From Gaiellasilicea sp963811885 (GTDB lineage Bacteria; Actinomycetota; Thermoleophilia; Gaiellales; Gaiellaceae): a stretch of DNA of 64,000 nt. Position numbers and translations under genes: made by a program. Shown piece after piece: positions 47,373 to 55,843 of this stretch. The stretch spans positions 434,001 through 498,000 of the forward strand of contig CAWETB010000015.1 of NCBI GenBank assembly GCA_963811885.1, read 5' to 3'. The first letter of the stretch is position 1, and each line of letters opens with the position of its first letter. Under the pieces are notes generated by a model. That model saw only the letters and a list, made by a program, of their open reading frames with translations. It ran no database searches and was not told where the DNA came from.

Positions 47373-47831
47373 ATGGCACTCACACCCGTCGAGATCCGTC
47401 ACATCAGGCTGGGCCGCGGCTTTCGCGGCTACAAGCGGCACTCGGTCGACACGCTGCTCGTCGAGGTCGCCGAGAGCTTCGAGGACGTCTGGCGCGAGCG
47501 CGCCGACCTGGCCGACAAGGTCGAGCAGCTCGAGCTCGATCTCGTCCGGCACAAGGAGCTGGAAGGGCTGCTGCGGACGACGCTCGTCTCTGCCGAGAGT
47601 GCGGCCCAGCAGCTGCGCGAGCAGGCTCGCAAGGAGGCCGAGACGATCGTGGGCGAGGCCCATGCCGAAGCCCGTGCGATCGCCCGTCGCGCGTCGTCCG
47701 AGAAGGAGCGGCTCGAGACCGAGCTGCGCCGGATCAAGTCGCTGCTCCGCTCGGCGCTCGACAGCCTCGACGAGGCGTCGACGACGAGCGCGAGCCCGTC
47801 GGCGAGCAAACGGGTGAGATCCGCCGCCTGA
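47373..47831 (+). CDS. DivIVA-domain protein
   Basis: The 152-residue protein starts with the DivIVA membrane-targeting motif (VEIRHIRLGRGFRGYKRHSV, then DTLLVEVAESFEDVW). Residues 40-135 form a continuous coiled coil (ADLADKVEQLELDLVRHKEL; EQARKEAETIVGEAHAEARA). A Ser-rich tail ends the protein. DivIVA homologues mark negatively curved membrane at poles and septa; in actinobacteria they recruit wall-synthesis enzymes. The length is short compared with Wag31, so it may be a second, smaller homologue. A ribosome site GGAAGGGA precedes the ATG. Confidence 0.88.
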   Translation: MALTPVEIRHIRLGRGFRGYKRHSVDTLLVEVAESFEDVWRERADLADKVEQLELDLVRHKELEGLLRTTLVSAESAAQQLREQARKEAETIVGEAHAEARAIARRASSEKERLETELRRIKSLLRSALDSLDEASTTSASPSASKRVRSAA

Positions 47832-47866
47832 TCAGCTGATCCGCCCGCGCGACTATCCTTGGGGCT

Positions 47867-48166
47867 GTGGTTGCGCCCACGACACGATTGCGGCTGCGAG
47901 TCGCCCCCGGCGCGTCGGCCCCCGGCGTCGTCGGTCGGCACGGTGATTCCTGGAAGGTGCGCGTCGCTGCGGCGCCGGAGCGGGGCAAGGCGAACGACGC
48001 CGTCCTCGAGCTCCTCGCCGAGACGCTCGCCGTCCCGCGCGCGAGCGTCACCCTCGTTTCGGGCGGCTCCTCGCGGAACAAGATCGTCGAGCTGACCGGG
48101 ATCGCGCCGGATGAGATCGAGCGACGGCTCGCCACGGCGGGCGGACAGGAGACCCAGACCGCATGA
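47867..48166 (+). CDS. DUF167 (YggU) family protein
   Basis: The 99-residue protein has the DUF167 pattern: TRLRLRVAPGASAPGVVGRH, VRVAAAPERGKANDAVLELL and VSGGSSRNKIVELTG. The molecular function is unknown. It commonly follows yggT/divIVA. TATCCT (47854-47859) ends 7 nt before the GTG, indicating a leaderless start in the 35-nt gap after the DivIVA-like gene. It overlaps the DksA-like gene by 4 nt (ATGA). Confidence 0.9.
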   Translation: MVAPTTRLRLRVAPGASAPGVVGRHGDSWKVRVAAAPERGKANDAVLELLAETLAVPRASVTLVSGGSSRNKIVELTGIAPDEIERRLATAGGQETQTA

Positions 48167-48528
48167 GCATCGACATCGCCCACTTCCAGGAGGAGCTCGA
48201 GCTGGTGCGCGGGCGCATCCTGAAGACGATCGAGCATCACGACATCGGTACTGCGTCGCTCGAGGAGGAGACCGGCGACATGCTGTCGGGGAGCGCCGAC
48301 AACCACATGGCGGACACCGCGACGGAGACGTACGAGCGCGAGCTCGACGAGGGTCTCGAGGAAGACGCGCGCGACCAGCTGCGCCAGGTGGAGAAGGCGC
48401 TCGAGCGGATCGAGTCCGGCGAGTACGGCCGCTGCGAGATCTGCGGCAAGGAGATCCCGGTCGAGCGGCTCGAAGCCGTGCCGTGGACGACGCTCTGCAT
48501 CGACGACGCGAGGCGGCTGGCCCGTTGA
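48163..48528 (+). CDS. DksA/TraR-type zinc-finger protein
   Basis: The 121-residue protein has an N-terminal coiled coil (HFQEELELVRGRILKTIEHH; YERELDEGLEEDARDQLRQV) and a TraR/DksA-type C-terminal finger. The finger has the first Cys pair, YGRCEICGKEIPVERLEAVP, but its second pair is incomplete: WTTLCIDDARR has Asp where the fourth Cys is expected. Zinc may still be held with the Asp. DksA-like proteins bind the RNA polymerase secondary channel; for the actinobacterial short type a role in transcription or rRNA control is only presumed. Confidence 0.87.
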   Translation: MSIDIAHFQEELELVRGRILKTIEHHDIGTASLEEETGDMLSGSADNHMADTATETYERELDEGLEEDARDQLRQVEKALERIESGEYGRCEICGKEIPVERLEAVPWTTLCIDDARRLAR

Positions 48529-48541
48529 GGAAGCGGCGCCG

Positions 48542-49145
48542 GTGAACGAGCCTGCCCGCCGTGAGTCGCTGCCGCTCGACGTCCGCGTCGGGTCGTCGAC
48601 GAACGCGCTGCGACCGATCCTCGCCGGGGAACGGCCGGTCGGGGCGGGGCTGCGCCACTGGGTCAGCCTCGCGGCGATCGTCGTCGCGGCCGTCGCGGCC
48701 GACCAGCTGACGAAGCAGGTCGTCGCCCGCGCGCTGGCGCTCGGCGAGGAGGTGCAGATCGCCGGCCCGTTCTCGATCCACCATGTCCGCAACTCCGGGA
48801 TCGCGTTCGGCTTCTTCGCGAGCGCGACCTCGATCGTGATCGTCGTCACCGCCGTCGCCGTCGGCTGGATGCTCGTCTTCTTCAGCCGCTCGGGCGGCGC
48901 GGCATCCGGTGCTGCCGGTCGCGCTCGGGCTCGTGCTCGGCGGCAGCCTCGGCAACCTGCTCGACCGCGTCCGGCTCGGCCACGTCACCGACTTCCTCGA
49001 CTTTCGCTACTGGCCGGCGTTCAACCTCGCCGACGTCTTCATCGTCGTCGGCGTCGCGACTCTCTTCGGCGCGCTCGCGGGCGGCGACCGCTCGAAGCGC
49101 CGGCCGCCGGGCACCGTTGTCCACTCTCCGATTTCGCGCTCCTGA
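48542..49145 (+). CDS. lspA: Lipoprotein signal peptidase LspA (frame-disrupted)
   Basis: LspA cleaves the signal peptide of diacylglyceryl-modified prolipoproteins at the membrane. Four spans are readable (VSLAAIVVAAVAADQLTKQV; IVIVVTAVAVGWMLVFF; LPVALGLVLGGSLGNLLDRV; FNLADVFIVVGVATLFGALA). The catalytic aspartates lie in LGHVTDFLDFRYWPAFNLAD. HHVRNSGIAFGFF is the conserved second motif. One extra G near 48897 breaks the frame (repair: SRSGGAHPVLPVALG). The GTG at 48542 leaves a 40-residue cytosolic extension. The gene overlaps rluD, its usual partner. Confidence 0.92.
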
Positions 49146-50010
49146 GGCCGAGCGGCTCGACCGCGCCGTCGCCGGCCGGGTCGAGGTCGGCTCACGCTCT
49201 CTCGCCGAGCGGCTGATCGCCGACGGCGCCGTCCTCGTCGACGGCGAGCCGCGCGCGAAGAGCCACAGGCTCGAGGGCGGGGAGGAGGTCGTCGTCGAGC
49301 TGCCCGCCGAGGCCGGTCCGCTTGCGGCCGAGGAGATGGACCTCGACGTCGTCTGGGAGGACGAGCACCTGCTCGTGGTCGACAAGCCGGCGGGTGTCGT
49401 CGTCCATCCGGGCACCGGGCACCAGAGCGGCACGCTCGTGCACGGCCTGCTCGCGCACGACGCCGCCGGGGGCGACGAGGACCGCCCGGGGATCGTCCAT
49501 CGGCTCGACCGCGACACCTCCGGCCTGCTCGTCGTCGCCCGCTCCGACGAGGCGCACGCGCGCCTGCAGGAGCTGATCCGCCGCCGGGCCGTCGACCGGC
49601 GCTACCTCGCGCTCGTCAAGGGCACGCCGCGCTCCCGCACCGGACGGATCGAGGCCCCGATCGGCCGCGACCGCGTCGACAAGACGCGCCACTCGCTCGA
49701 CACGGCCACGCCGCGCGATGCCGTCACACACTTCGAGGTGCTGGAGCTGCTCGGCCCGCGGGCGCTGCTCGAGCTGACGCTCGAGACCGGCCGCACGCAC
49801 CAGATCCGCGTCCACCTGGAGGGGATCGAGCTGCTGATCTCGGGCGACCCGGTCTACGGCTCCGCCGGCGACCTCGGGCTCGAGCGCCAGTTCCTGCATG
49901 CGGCCAAGCTCGGCTTCGACCACCCGTTCACCGGCGAGCGCGTCGACGCAGAGTCGCCGCTGCCGGCCGATCTCGCAGCGGCGCTCGAGCGCGCCCGCGC
50001 CCAAACCTGA
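49117..50010 (+). CDS. rluD: Ribosomal large subunit pseudouridine synthase, RluD type
   Basis: The 297-residue protein has an N-terminal S4 RNA-binding domain (SRSLAERLIADGAVLVDGEP) and the RluA-family catalytic domain: LLVVDKPAGVVVHPGTGHQS, the catalytic Asp in IVHRLDRDTSGLLVVARSDE, and LETGRTHQIRVHLEGIELLI. It converts uridines in 23S rRNA helix 69 or a related site. The TTG start at 49117 lies within the end of lspA, giving a 29-nt overlap; no better start fits before the S4 domain. Confidence 0.92.
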   Translation: MSTLRFRAPEAERLDRAVAGRVEVGSRSLAERLIADGAVLVDGEPRAKSHRLEGGEEVVVELPAEAGPLAAEEMDLDVVWEDEHLLVVDKPAGVVVHPGTGHQSGTLVHGLLAHDAAGGDEDRPGIVHRLDRDTSGLLVVARSDEAHARLQELIRRRAVDRRYLALVKGTPRSRTGRIEAPIGRDRVDKTRHSLDTATPRDAVTHFEVLELLGPRALLELTLETGRTHQIRVHLEGIELLISGDPVYGSAGDLGLERQFLHAAKLGFDHPFTGERVDAESPLPADLAAALERARAQT

Positions 50011-50017
50011 CCGCAGC

Positions 50018-50160
50018 TACACTGCCCGCGTCCGAATTCCCTCCGTCCCGGCGACACGGACGGGTGGTGGTGCTGCGCTGCACATCTGAAATACGTGTGA
50101 GCGGTTCCGCCCGCGCCCCGCCGGCTTGCACCGCAATCAACCGTGAAAGGGGCCAATCCC
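50018..50160 (+). promoter_or_regulatory. rpsB promoter and long leader
   Basis: TACACT (50018-50023), 8 nt after the rluD stop, is a good -10 for rpsB-tsf. The leader of about 130 nt is unusual in this window. It contains a hairpin CCGTCC-N9-GGACGG (50043-50063). AAAGGGG lies 8 nt before the TTG at 50161. A leader that lets S2 repress its own mRNA is known in other bacteria; here it is inferred from length and position. Confidence 0.5.
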
Positions 50161-51099
50161 TTGGCAGTCGTATCCATGCGTGACCTACTGGAGGCCGGCG
50201 TCCACTTCGGCCACCAGACCCGTCGCTGGAACCCGAAGATGAAGCGCTTCATCTTCACCGAGCGCGGCGGCATCTACATCATCGATTTGACGCAGACCTC
50301 CGAGCTGCTCCAGGAGGCGCACGACTTCGCGCGCAACCTCGCAGAGCGCGGCGGCACGATCCTCTTCGTCGGCACGAAGAAGCAGGCGCAGGACGCCGTC
50401 TCCCAGGAGGCGGGCCGCGTCGGCATGCCGTACGTCGCGAACCGCTGGCTCGGCGGCCTGCTGACGAACTGGCGGACGATCACCGACCGGATCGCGCACC
50501 TGCACGAGCTGCGGCGCCTGAAGAGCGAGGGCCAGCTCGAGCTGCTGCCCGCGAAGGAGCGGATCACGATGCTCCAGGAGCTCGAGAAGCTCGAGTCGAA
50601 CCTGGGCGGCGTCGCCGACCTGAAGCGGCAGCCGGACGCCGTCTTCATCGTCGACCTGAAGAAGGAGCAGCTCGCCGTGCGCGAGGCGCGCCGGCTCGGC
50701 GTGCCGATCATCGCGCTCGTCGACACGAACTGCGATCCGGACGAGGCCGACTACATCATCCCGGGCAACGACGACGCGATCCGCTCGTGCAGCCTGATCG
50801 TGAAGGCGATCGCCGACGGCATCGCCGCCGGCCAGAGCAAGGTGACGCCGAAGGAGATGGCCGGGAACGGCAACGGGAACGGCGCGACCGCCGAGCCGAC
50901 GGCCGAGGCCGAGCCGGCGGCGTCCGAGGAGCCCGCCACCGAGGCGACGCCCGACGAGCCGGTCGCGGAGGCGACGCCGGACGAGCCCGTCGCCGAGGCG
51001 ACTCCGGAGCCGCCGGTCGCGGAGGCGACCCCTGCGGAGCCCGAGCCCGAGACCGTCGAGGCCCCGGCGGCCGAGACGACCGAGGAGGAGACCGCGTGA
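50161..51099 (+). CDS. rpsB: 30S ribosomal protein S2 with repeat tail
   Basis: The 312-residue S2 starts AVVSMRDLLEAGVHFGHQTR and RWNPKMKRFIFTERGGIYII, and contains GTKKQAQDAVSQEAGRVGMP, RWLGGLLTNWRTI and DTNCDPDEADYIIPGNDDAI. All of these are canonical. From about residue 240 a low-complexity acidic, Pro-rich tail follows, with four 9-residue repeats (EATPDEPVA type), making it some 60 residues longer than a plain S2. TTG at 50161 is chosen because AAAGGGG is correctly spaced and AVVSM is the usual N-terminus. It overlaps tsf by 4 nt. Confidence 0.96.
   Translation: MAVVSMRDLLEAGVHFGHQTRRWNPKMKRFIFTERGGIYIIDLTQTSELLQEAHDFARNLAERGGTILFVGTKKQAQDAVSQEAGRVGMPYVANRWLGGLLTNWRTITDRIAHLHELRRLKSEGQLELLPAKERITMLQELEKLESNLGGVADLKRQPDAVFIVDLKKEQLAVREARRLGVPIIALVDTNCDPDEADYIIPGNDDAIRSCSLIVKAIADGIAAGQSKVTPKEMAGNGNGNGATAEPTAEAEPAASEEPATEATPDEPVAEATPDEPVAEATPEPPVAEATPAEPEPETVEAPAAETTEEETA
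50941..51048 (+). repeat. Four 27-nt tandem repeats in the rpsB tail
   Basis: Units at 50941-50967, 50968-50994, 50995-51021 and 51022-51048 encode EATPDEPVA, EATPDEPVA, EATPEPPVA and EATPAEPEP. The first two are identical in protein but differ at synonymous positions, so the repeat is not a very recent duplication. Confidence 0.8.
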
Positions 51100-51905
51100 G
51101 CACGACCATTTCCGCATCCCAGGTGAAGGAGCTTCGCGACGCCACCGGCGCGCCGATGATGGACGCGAAGCGCGCGCTCGAGGAGACCGGCGGCGACCTC
51201 GAGGCCGCCCGCACGCTCCTGCGCGAGAAGGGCATGGCACAGGTGGCCAAGCGCGCCGGGCGCGCCACCACCGAGGGCCTCGTCGGCTACCGGATCGAGG
51301 GCGACACCGGCACCATGGTCGCCGTCGGCTGCGAGACGGAGCCGGTCTCGAACAACGAGGCCTTCCAGGCCTTCGCGAAGAAGGTGCTGGAGACCGTGCA
51401 CGCCGAGGGTCCCGACGCCGTCGAGTCGCTCGAGCAGGACCGCGTCGACGTCGGCGCGAAGCTGGGCGAGAACATCGTCATCGTCGGCGCCGAGCGCTAC
51501 GAGATCGGCGAGGGCGAGGTCGTCAACGCCTACGCGCACCCGCCGGCGAACAAGATCGGCGTCATCGTCAAGCTCCAGGGCGGCAGCGAGGAGCTGGCGC
51601 GCCAGCTGGCGATGCACATCTCGTTCGCGGCGCCCGAGTGGCTGAGCAAGGAGGACGTTCCGGCCGAGACGGTCGAGGCCGAGCGGCAGGTCTACCTGAA
51701 CTCGGACGAGCTCCAGGGCAAGCCGGAGCAGGCGAAGGAGAAGATCGTCGAGGGCATGCTCGCGAAGCGCTTCTACGCGATGCAGCCGGGCGGCACGCTC
51801 ACCGAGCAGCCGTGGATCCACGACTCGGCGAAGACGGTGGGTCAGGCCCTCAGCGAGGCGGGAGCGCGTGTCGTCGCGTTCAAGCGCTTCTCTGTCGCAG
51901 AATAG
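51096..51905 (+). CDS. tsf: Translation elongation factor Ts
   Basis: The 269-residue protein is the nucleotide-exchange factor for EF-Tu. The UBA-like N-terminus is ISASQVKELRDATGAPMMDA with KRALEETGGDLEAARTLLRE. The EF-TS domain has TEGLVGYRIEGDTGTMVAVG, CETEPVSNNEAFQAFAK and QLAMHISFAAPEWLSKEDVP. Start GTG overlaps the rpsB stop (GTGA), giving strong coupling of the two translation genes. The length is typical of actinobacterial EF-Ts. Confidence 0.96.
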   Translation: MSTTISASQVKELRDATGAPMMDAKRALEETGGDLEAARTLLREKGMAQVAKRAGRATTEGLVGYRIEGDTGTMVAVGCETEPVSNNEAFQAFAKKVLETVHAEGPDAVESLEQDRVDVGAKLGENIVIVGAERYEIGEGEVVNAYAHPPANKIGVIVKLQGGSEELARQLAMHISFAAPEWLSKEDVPAETVEAERQVYLNSDELQGKPEQAKEKIVEGMLAKRFYAMQPGGTLTEQPWIHDSAKTVGQALSEAGARVVAFKRFSVAE

Positions 51906-51909
51906 GCGC

Positions 51910-52690
51910 GTGACAACACACGAGGAACTGGCGGAGCGGGCGCCTTCGGGCACCGCTCCCGCTTTCCGCCGCGTCCTCCTGAAGCTCTCGGGCGAGGCGC
52001 TGATGGGGGATCACGAGTACGGCACCGACCCGAAGACGGTCGACGAGATCGCCGGTGAGATCGTCGCCGTCCAGTCGGAGGGGCTGGAGCTCGCGATCGT
52101 CGTCGGCGGCGGCAACATCTACCGCGGCATCTCCGCCGCCGCGGAGGGGATGGACCGCGCGACGGCGGACTACGCCGGCATGCTCGCCACCGTCCTCAAC
52201 GCGCTCGCGCTCCAGGACGCGCTCGAGCGGCGGGGGGCCGACACCCGCGTCCTCTCGGCGCTCGTGGTCTCGGAGGTCGCCGAGCCGTACATCCGCCGCC
52301 GCGCCATGCGGCACCTCGAGAAGGGCCGGGTCGTCATCTTCGCGGCCGGCACCGGCAACCCGTTCTTCACGACCGACACGGCCGCCGCCCTCCGCGCGCT
52401 CGAGATCGGTGCGGAGGCGATCCTGATGGCGAAGAGCGGGATCAGGGGCGTCTACGACGGCGACCCGAAGGAGGACGCGAACGCGACGTTCCTGCCGGCG
52501 CTGACGCATCTCGAGGCGATCGAGCGCGGCCTGCGCGTGATGGACACGACCGCGCTCTCGCTCTGCATGGAGAACGCGCTCCCGATCCACGTCTTCGAGC
52601 TCGCCGCGGGCAACATCCTCCGCGTCGCGACCGGCGAGCAGGTAGGAACCGTCATCTCCACGCCATCACCACAGCGTAAAGGAGCGCTGA
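51910..52690 (+). CDS. pyrH: UMP kinase
   Basis: The hexameric kinase phosphorylates UMP to UDP. It has RRVLLKLSGEALMGDHEYGT, LAIVVGGGNIYRGISAAAEG, NALALQDALERRGADTRVLS, RAMRHLEKGRVVIFAAGTGN with PFFTTDTAAALRA, and the nucleotide segment SGIRGVYDGDPKEDANATFL. The frame stays open past the expected end (VATGEQVGTVIS) and into frr. A one-base error close to 52650 would give a stop at 52679 or 52690, so the last residues are uncertain. GTG at 51910 lies 4 nt after tsf. Confidence 0.94.
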
Positions 52691-53254
52691 ATGCCGACAA
52701 TCGAGGAGTTCCTGGACGACGCCAAGCGCCGCATGGACAAGTCGATCGAGACCACGCGGACCGAGTTCAACAGCGTCCGCACCGGCCGTGCCTCGGCGGC
52801 GCTCCTCGACCGGATCTCGATCGACTACTACGGCACCCCGACGCCGCTGAAGAACATGGCGACGATCGGCGTCCCCGAGCCGCGGATGATCACCGTGCAG
52901 CCGTTCGACGCGAGCCAGATCAAGGCGATCGAGAAGGCGGTGCAGGAGTCCGACCTCGGCCTGACGCCGTCGAACGACGGCAAGCTGATCCGGCTGCCGA
53001 TCCCGCAGCTGACCGAGGAGCGGCGCAAGGAGCTCGTCAAGCTGGTCCGCAAGTACGGCGAGGAGGGCAAGATCGCGATCCGGAACGTGCGCCGCGACGT
53101 GATGAAGCACCTCGAGGAGCTCGTCCGGAACGGCGAGGTCGGCGACGACGAGGAGCTCCGCGGCGAGAAGCAGGTGCAGAAGCTCACCGACGAGCACACC
53201 AAGGCGATCGACGACCTGATGAAGCACAAAGAAGCCGAAGTGATGGAGGTCTGA
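52691..53254 (+). CDS. frr: Ribosome recycling factor
   Basis: The 187-residue factor splits post-termination ribosomes with EF-G. It has TIEEFLDDAKRRMDKSIETT, EFNSVRTGRASAALLDRISI, YYGTPTPLKNMATIGVPEPR, IRLPIPQLTEERRKELVKLV and GEEGKIAIRNVRRDVMKHLE, all in canonical order and length. AAAGGAG sits 6 nt before the ATG. The order pyrH-frr-uppS-cdsA-dxr-rseP is widely conserved. Confidence 0.97.
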   Translation: MPTIEEFLDDAKRRMDKSIETTRTEFNSVRTGRASAALLDRISIDYYGTPTPLKNMATIGVPEPRMITVQPFDASQIKAIEKAVQESDLGLTPSNDGKLIRLPIPQLTEERRKELVKLVRKYGEEGKIAIRNVRRDVMKHLEELVRNGEVGDDEELRGEKQVQKLTDEHTKAIDDLMKHKEAEVMEV

Positions 53255-53255
53255 G

Positions 53256-53963
53256 GTCGCCACCGACCTCAAATCGACCGACCTCGCCCGCAGCGTCGCG
53301 ATCATCATGGACGGCAACGGCCGCTGGGCGGAGCGGCGCGGACTCCCGGTGGCGGACGGCCACCGCGAGGGCACGCGTGCGCTGAGGCGGACGGTCGAGG
53401 CGGCGATCGACCTCGGCGTGCGCTCGCTCGCCGTCTACGCCTTCTCGACCGAGAACTGGACACGTCCGGCGGACGAAGTCGAGTCGTTGATGGAGATCTT
53501 CGGCGAGACGATCGAGCGCGAGCTCCCCGACCTCGCCAAGCAGGGAGTGCGCACCCGCTTCATCGGCCGCCGCGACCGGGCGCCGGAGTGGCTCCAGGAG
53601 CGGATGGCGGCGCTCGAGGCCGAGACCGCGTCGAACGACCGCCTCTCGCTCTGGATCGCGTTCGACTACGGCGGCCGCGCCGAGCTGGTCGAGGCGACGC
53701 GCCGGCTGATCGAGGCGGGTGTGCGCCCGGAGGACGTCGACGAGAACGCACTCGCCGCACAGCTGTACGCCCCGGAGCTGCCCGACCCCGACCTGCTGAT
53801 CCGGACCTCCGGAGAGCTTCGGCTCTCGAACTTCCTCCTCTGGCAGCTCGCCTACGCCGAGCTCGTCTTCGTCGAGACGCTCTGGCCGGACTTCGGCGAG
53901 GACGACCTTCGCGGCGCGCTCGCCGACTACGCGACCCGGCGGCGGCGCTTCGGCGGACGATGA
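53256..53963 (+). CDS. uppS: Undecaprenyl (polyprenyl) diphosphate synthase
   Basis: This cis-prenyltransferase makes the polyprenyl carrier for wall synthesis. It has SVAIIMDGNGRWAERRGLPV with the catalytic Asp, HREGTRALRRTVEAAIDLGV, YAFSTENWTRPADEVESLM and LLIRTSGELRLSNFLLWQLA. Homology starts before the ATG at 53307, which has no ribosome site. GGAGG is well spaced only for a GTC at 53256, directly after frr, so either GTC starts the gene or GTG was miscalled. From there it is 235 residues. It overlaps cdsA (ATGA). Chain length of the product is not predictable. Confidence 0.93.
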   Translation, partial: VATDLKSTDLARSVAIIMDGNGRWAERRGLPVADGHREGTRALRRTVEAAIDLGVRSLAVYAFSTENWTRPADEVESLMEIFGETIERELPDLAKQGVRTRFIGRRDRAPEWLQERMAALEAETASNDRLSLWIAFDYGGRAELVEATRRLIEAGVRPEDVDENALAAQLYAPELPDPDLLIRTSGELRLSNFLLWQLAYAELVFVETLWPDFGEDDLRGALADYATRRRRFGGR

Positions 53964-54751
53964 GCAACTTCGTCTCGCGCGTTCTGATCACGATCGTCGG
54001 CGTCCCCGTCGTCCTCTACCTGGTCTACCTCGGCGACTGGTGGCTCTTCGGGCTCGCCGCCTTCGCCGCGCTGATCGCGCTGCACGAGTTCTACGTGATG
54101 GCCAGATCGCTGCGCCCGCTCGTGCTGGCCGGCTACGCGGGCGCGCTGGCGGCGCTCCTCGGAGCCGAGCTCGGAGGCCCCGAGTGGATGATGGGCGGCT
54201 TCATGCTCACGCTCCTGCTCGCGTTCCTGCTCTACGGGATCGCCGAGACGCGACAGAGCGCAACCGTGACGATGAGCTCGACGGTGCTCGGCGTGGCGTG
54301 GATCGCGCTCGGCCTGGGGCATCTGCTCCTGCTCCGGGACTTCCCCGAGCACGGCCGCCTCGCCGTCTTCACCGTCCTGCTCGCGGTCTTCGCCGACGAC
54401 ACGGCCGCGTATCTGATCGGGCGCCTGCTCGGACGTCACAAGCTCGCGCCGTCGCTCTCGCCCGGCAAGACCTGGGAGGGGTTCGCCGCCGGCACCCTGG
54501 CTGCGATCGCGGTCGCGTTCTTCGCCCTCTACGAGCAGGACTTCCTCTCGATCCCCGAGTCGATCGCGCTCGGTGCCGCGGTCGCGCTTGCAGGAGCCGC
54601 CGGCGACCTCTTCGAGTCGGCACTCAAACGCGACCTGCAGGTGAAGGACTCGGGCCAGCTGCTCGGCGGCCACGGCGGCATGCTCGACCGGATCGACTCG
54701 CTCCTCTTCGCCTCGGTCGCGGCCTTTTACGTGGTCATAGCCTTGGCGTAG
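53960..54751 (+). CDS. cdsA: Phosphatidate cytidylyltransferase
   Basis: The 263-residue integral membrane enzyme makes CDP-diacylglycerol. It has about seven hydrophobic spans (for instance VLITIVGVPVVLYLVYLGDW and VFTVLLAVFADDTAAYLIGR). The CdsA signature is near the C-terminus: ALKRDLQVKDSGQLLGGHGG and MLDRIDSLLFA. HKLAPSLSPGKTWEGFAAGT is the conserved cytosolic loop. ATG overlaps the uppS stop. Length is normal. Confidence 0.96.
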   Translation: MSNFVSRVLITIVGVPVVLYLVYLGDWWLFGLAAFAALIALHEFYVMARSLRPLVLAGYAGALAALLGAELGGPEWMMGGFMLTLLLAFLLYGIAETRQSATVTMSSTVLGVAWIALGLGHLLLLRDFPEHGRLAVFTVLLAVFADDTAAYLIGRLLGRHKLAPSLSPGKTWEGFAAGTLAAIAVAFFALYEQDFLSIPESIALGAAVALAGAAGDLFESALKRDLQVKDSGQLLGGHGGMLDRIDSLLFASVAAFYVVIALA

Positions 54752-54759
54752 GGCACACT

Positions 54760-55843
54760 GTGCCCGTGAAGCGGATAGCGCTGCTCGGCGCCACCGGCTC
54801 TATCGGCCGGCAGGCGATCGACGTCATTGAGCGGAACCCCGAGCTCGAGCTCTGTGCCCTCGCATCCGGCACCTCCGACCTGACGGAGCTCGCGCGCGAG
54901 CACGGCGTCGAGCACACGCAAACCGGCGGCGATGTCACCGAACTGCTCGAAGCCGCGCAGCCCGACGTCGTCCTGAATGCGATCGTCGGCTTCGCCGGCG
55001 TCGGCGCGACCCTGTGGGCGCTCGAGCGCGGCGTCACGCTGGCGCTCGCGAACAAGGAGAGCCTCGTCGCTGCCGGCCAGCTCGCGCTCGCGGCGAGGGA
55101 GCGGGGTGGAGGCCTCCTGCTGCCGGTCGACTCCGAGCACTCCGCCCTCTTCCAGGGGCTGGAGGGTCGAGCACCGGCTTCGGTCGACTCGCTCGTGCTC
55201 ACAGCCTCGGGCGGGCCGTTCCGTGGCCGCAGCCGGGACGACCTCCAGGACGTCACGGTCGAGGATGCGCTCGCGCATCCGACGTGGAGCATGGGCCCGA
55301 AGATCACGGTCGACTCGGCGACGCTCGCCAACAAGGGGCTGGAGCTGATCGAGGCGCACTTCCTCTTCGGCCTTCCGTACGACCGGATCGAGGTCGTGAT
55401 CCACCCGACCTCGATCGTCCACTCGCTCGTCCGGTTCCGCGACGGCGCGGCGCTCGCGCACCTCGGCTATCCGGACATGACCGTTCCGATCTCGTTCGCG
55501 CTCACGTACCCGGAGCGGGCCGCGACGGACGTGCCCCAGCTCGACCTGGCATCCGGCCTGACACTGGAGTTCGCGGCGCCCGACCTGGAGACATTCCCGC
55601 TGCTCGCGCTCGCGCGCAGGGCAGGGGAGTCCGGTGGGACGCTATCCAGCCGCCTTCAATGCGGCCAACGAGGTCGCGGTTGCGGCCTTCCTCGAGGGGA
55701 GGCTGCCGTTCCTCGGGATCGCGGAGGTCGTCGAGGCCACGCTCGAGGCCGCGGACGGAGCGGCCGCGCGCGATCTGGCCGAGCTCGTCGAGGCGGACGC
55801 CGATGCGCGCAGGCTCGCGAGCGAGGGAGTGCTGGTCGCGTGA
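54760..55843 (+). CDS. dxr: 1-deoxy-D-xylulose-5-phosphate reductoisomerase (frame-disrupted)
   Basis: This is the second enzyme of the MEP isoprenoid pathway. It has the NADPH site KRIALLGATGSIGRQAIDVI, LALANKESLVAAGQLALAAR, LPVDSEHSALFQGLEG, VLTASGGPFRG, HPTWSMGPKITVDSATLANK and GLELIEAHFLFG. One extra base near 55633 breaks the frame just before RYPAAFNAANEVAVAAFLEG, leaving the C-terminal domain in another frame. The repaired length of about 360 residues is normal. ispG, also of this pathway, lies 1.3 kb downstream. The rseP start overlaps the dxr stop (GTGA). Confidence 0.94.

Noticed and set aside
52677..53385. An extension of pyrH through frr to 53385.
   Set aside because: The extension overlaps frr completely and has shadow-like composition. 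UMP kinases end near the GTVIS segment.
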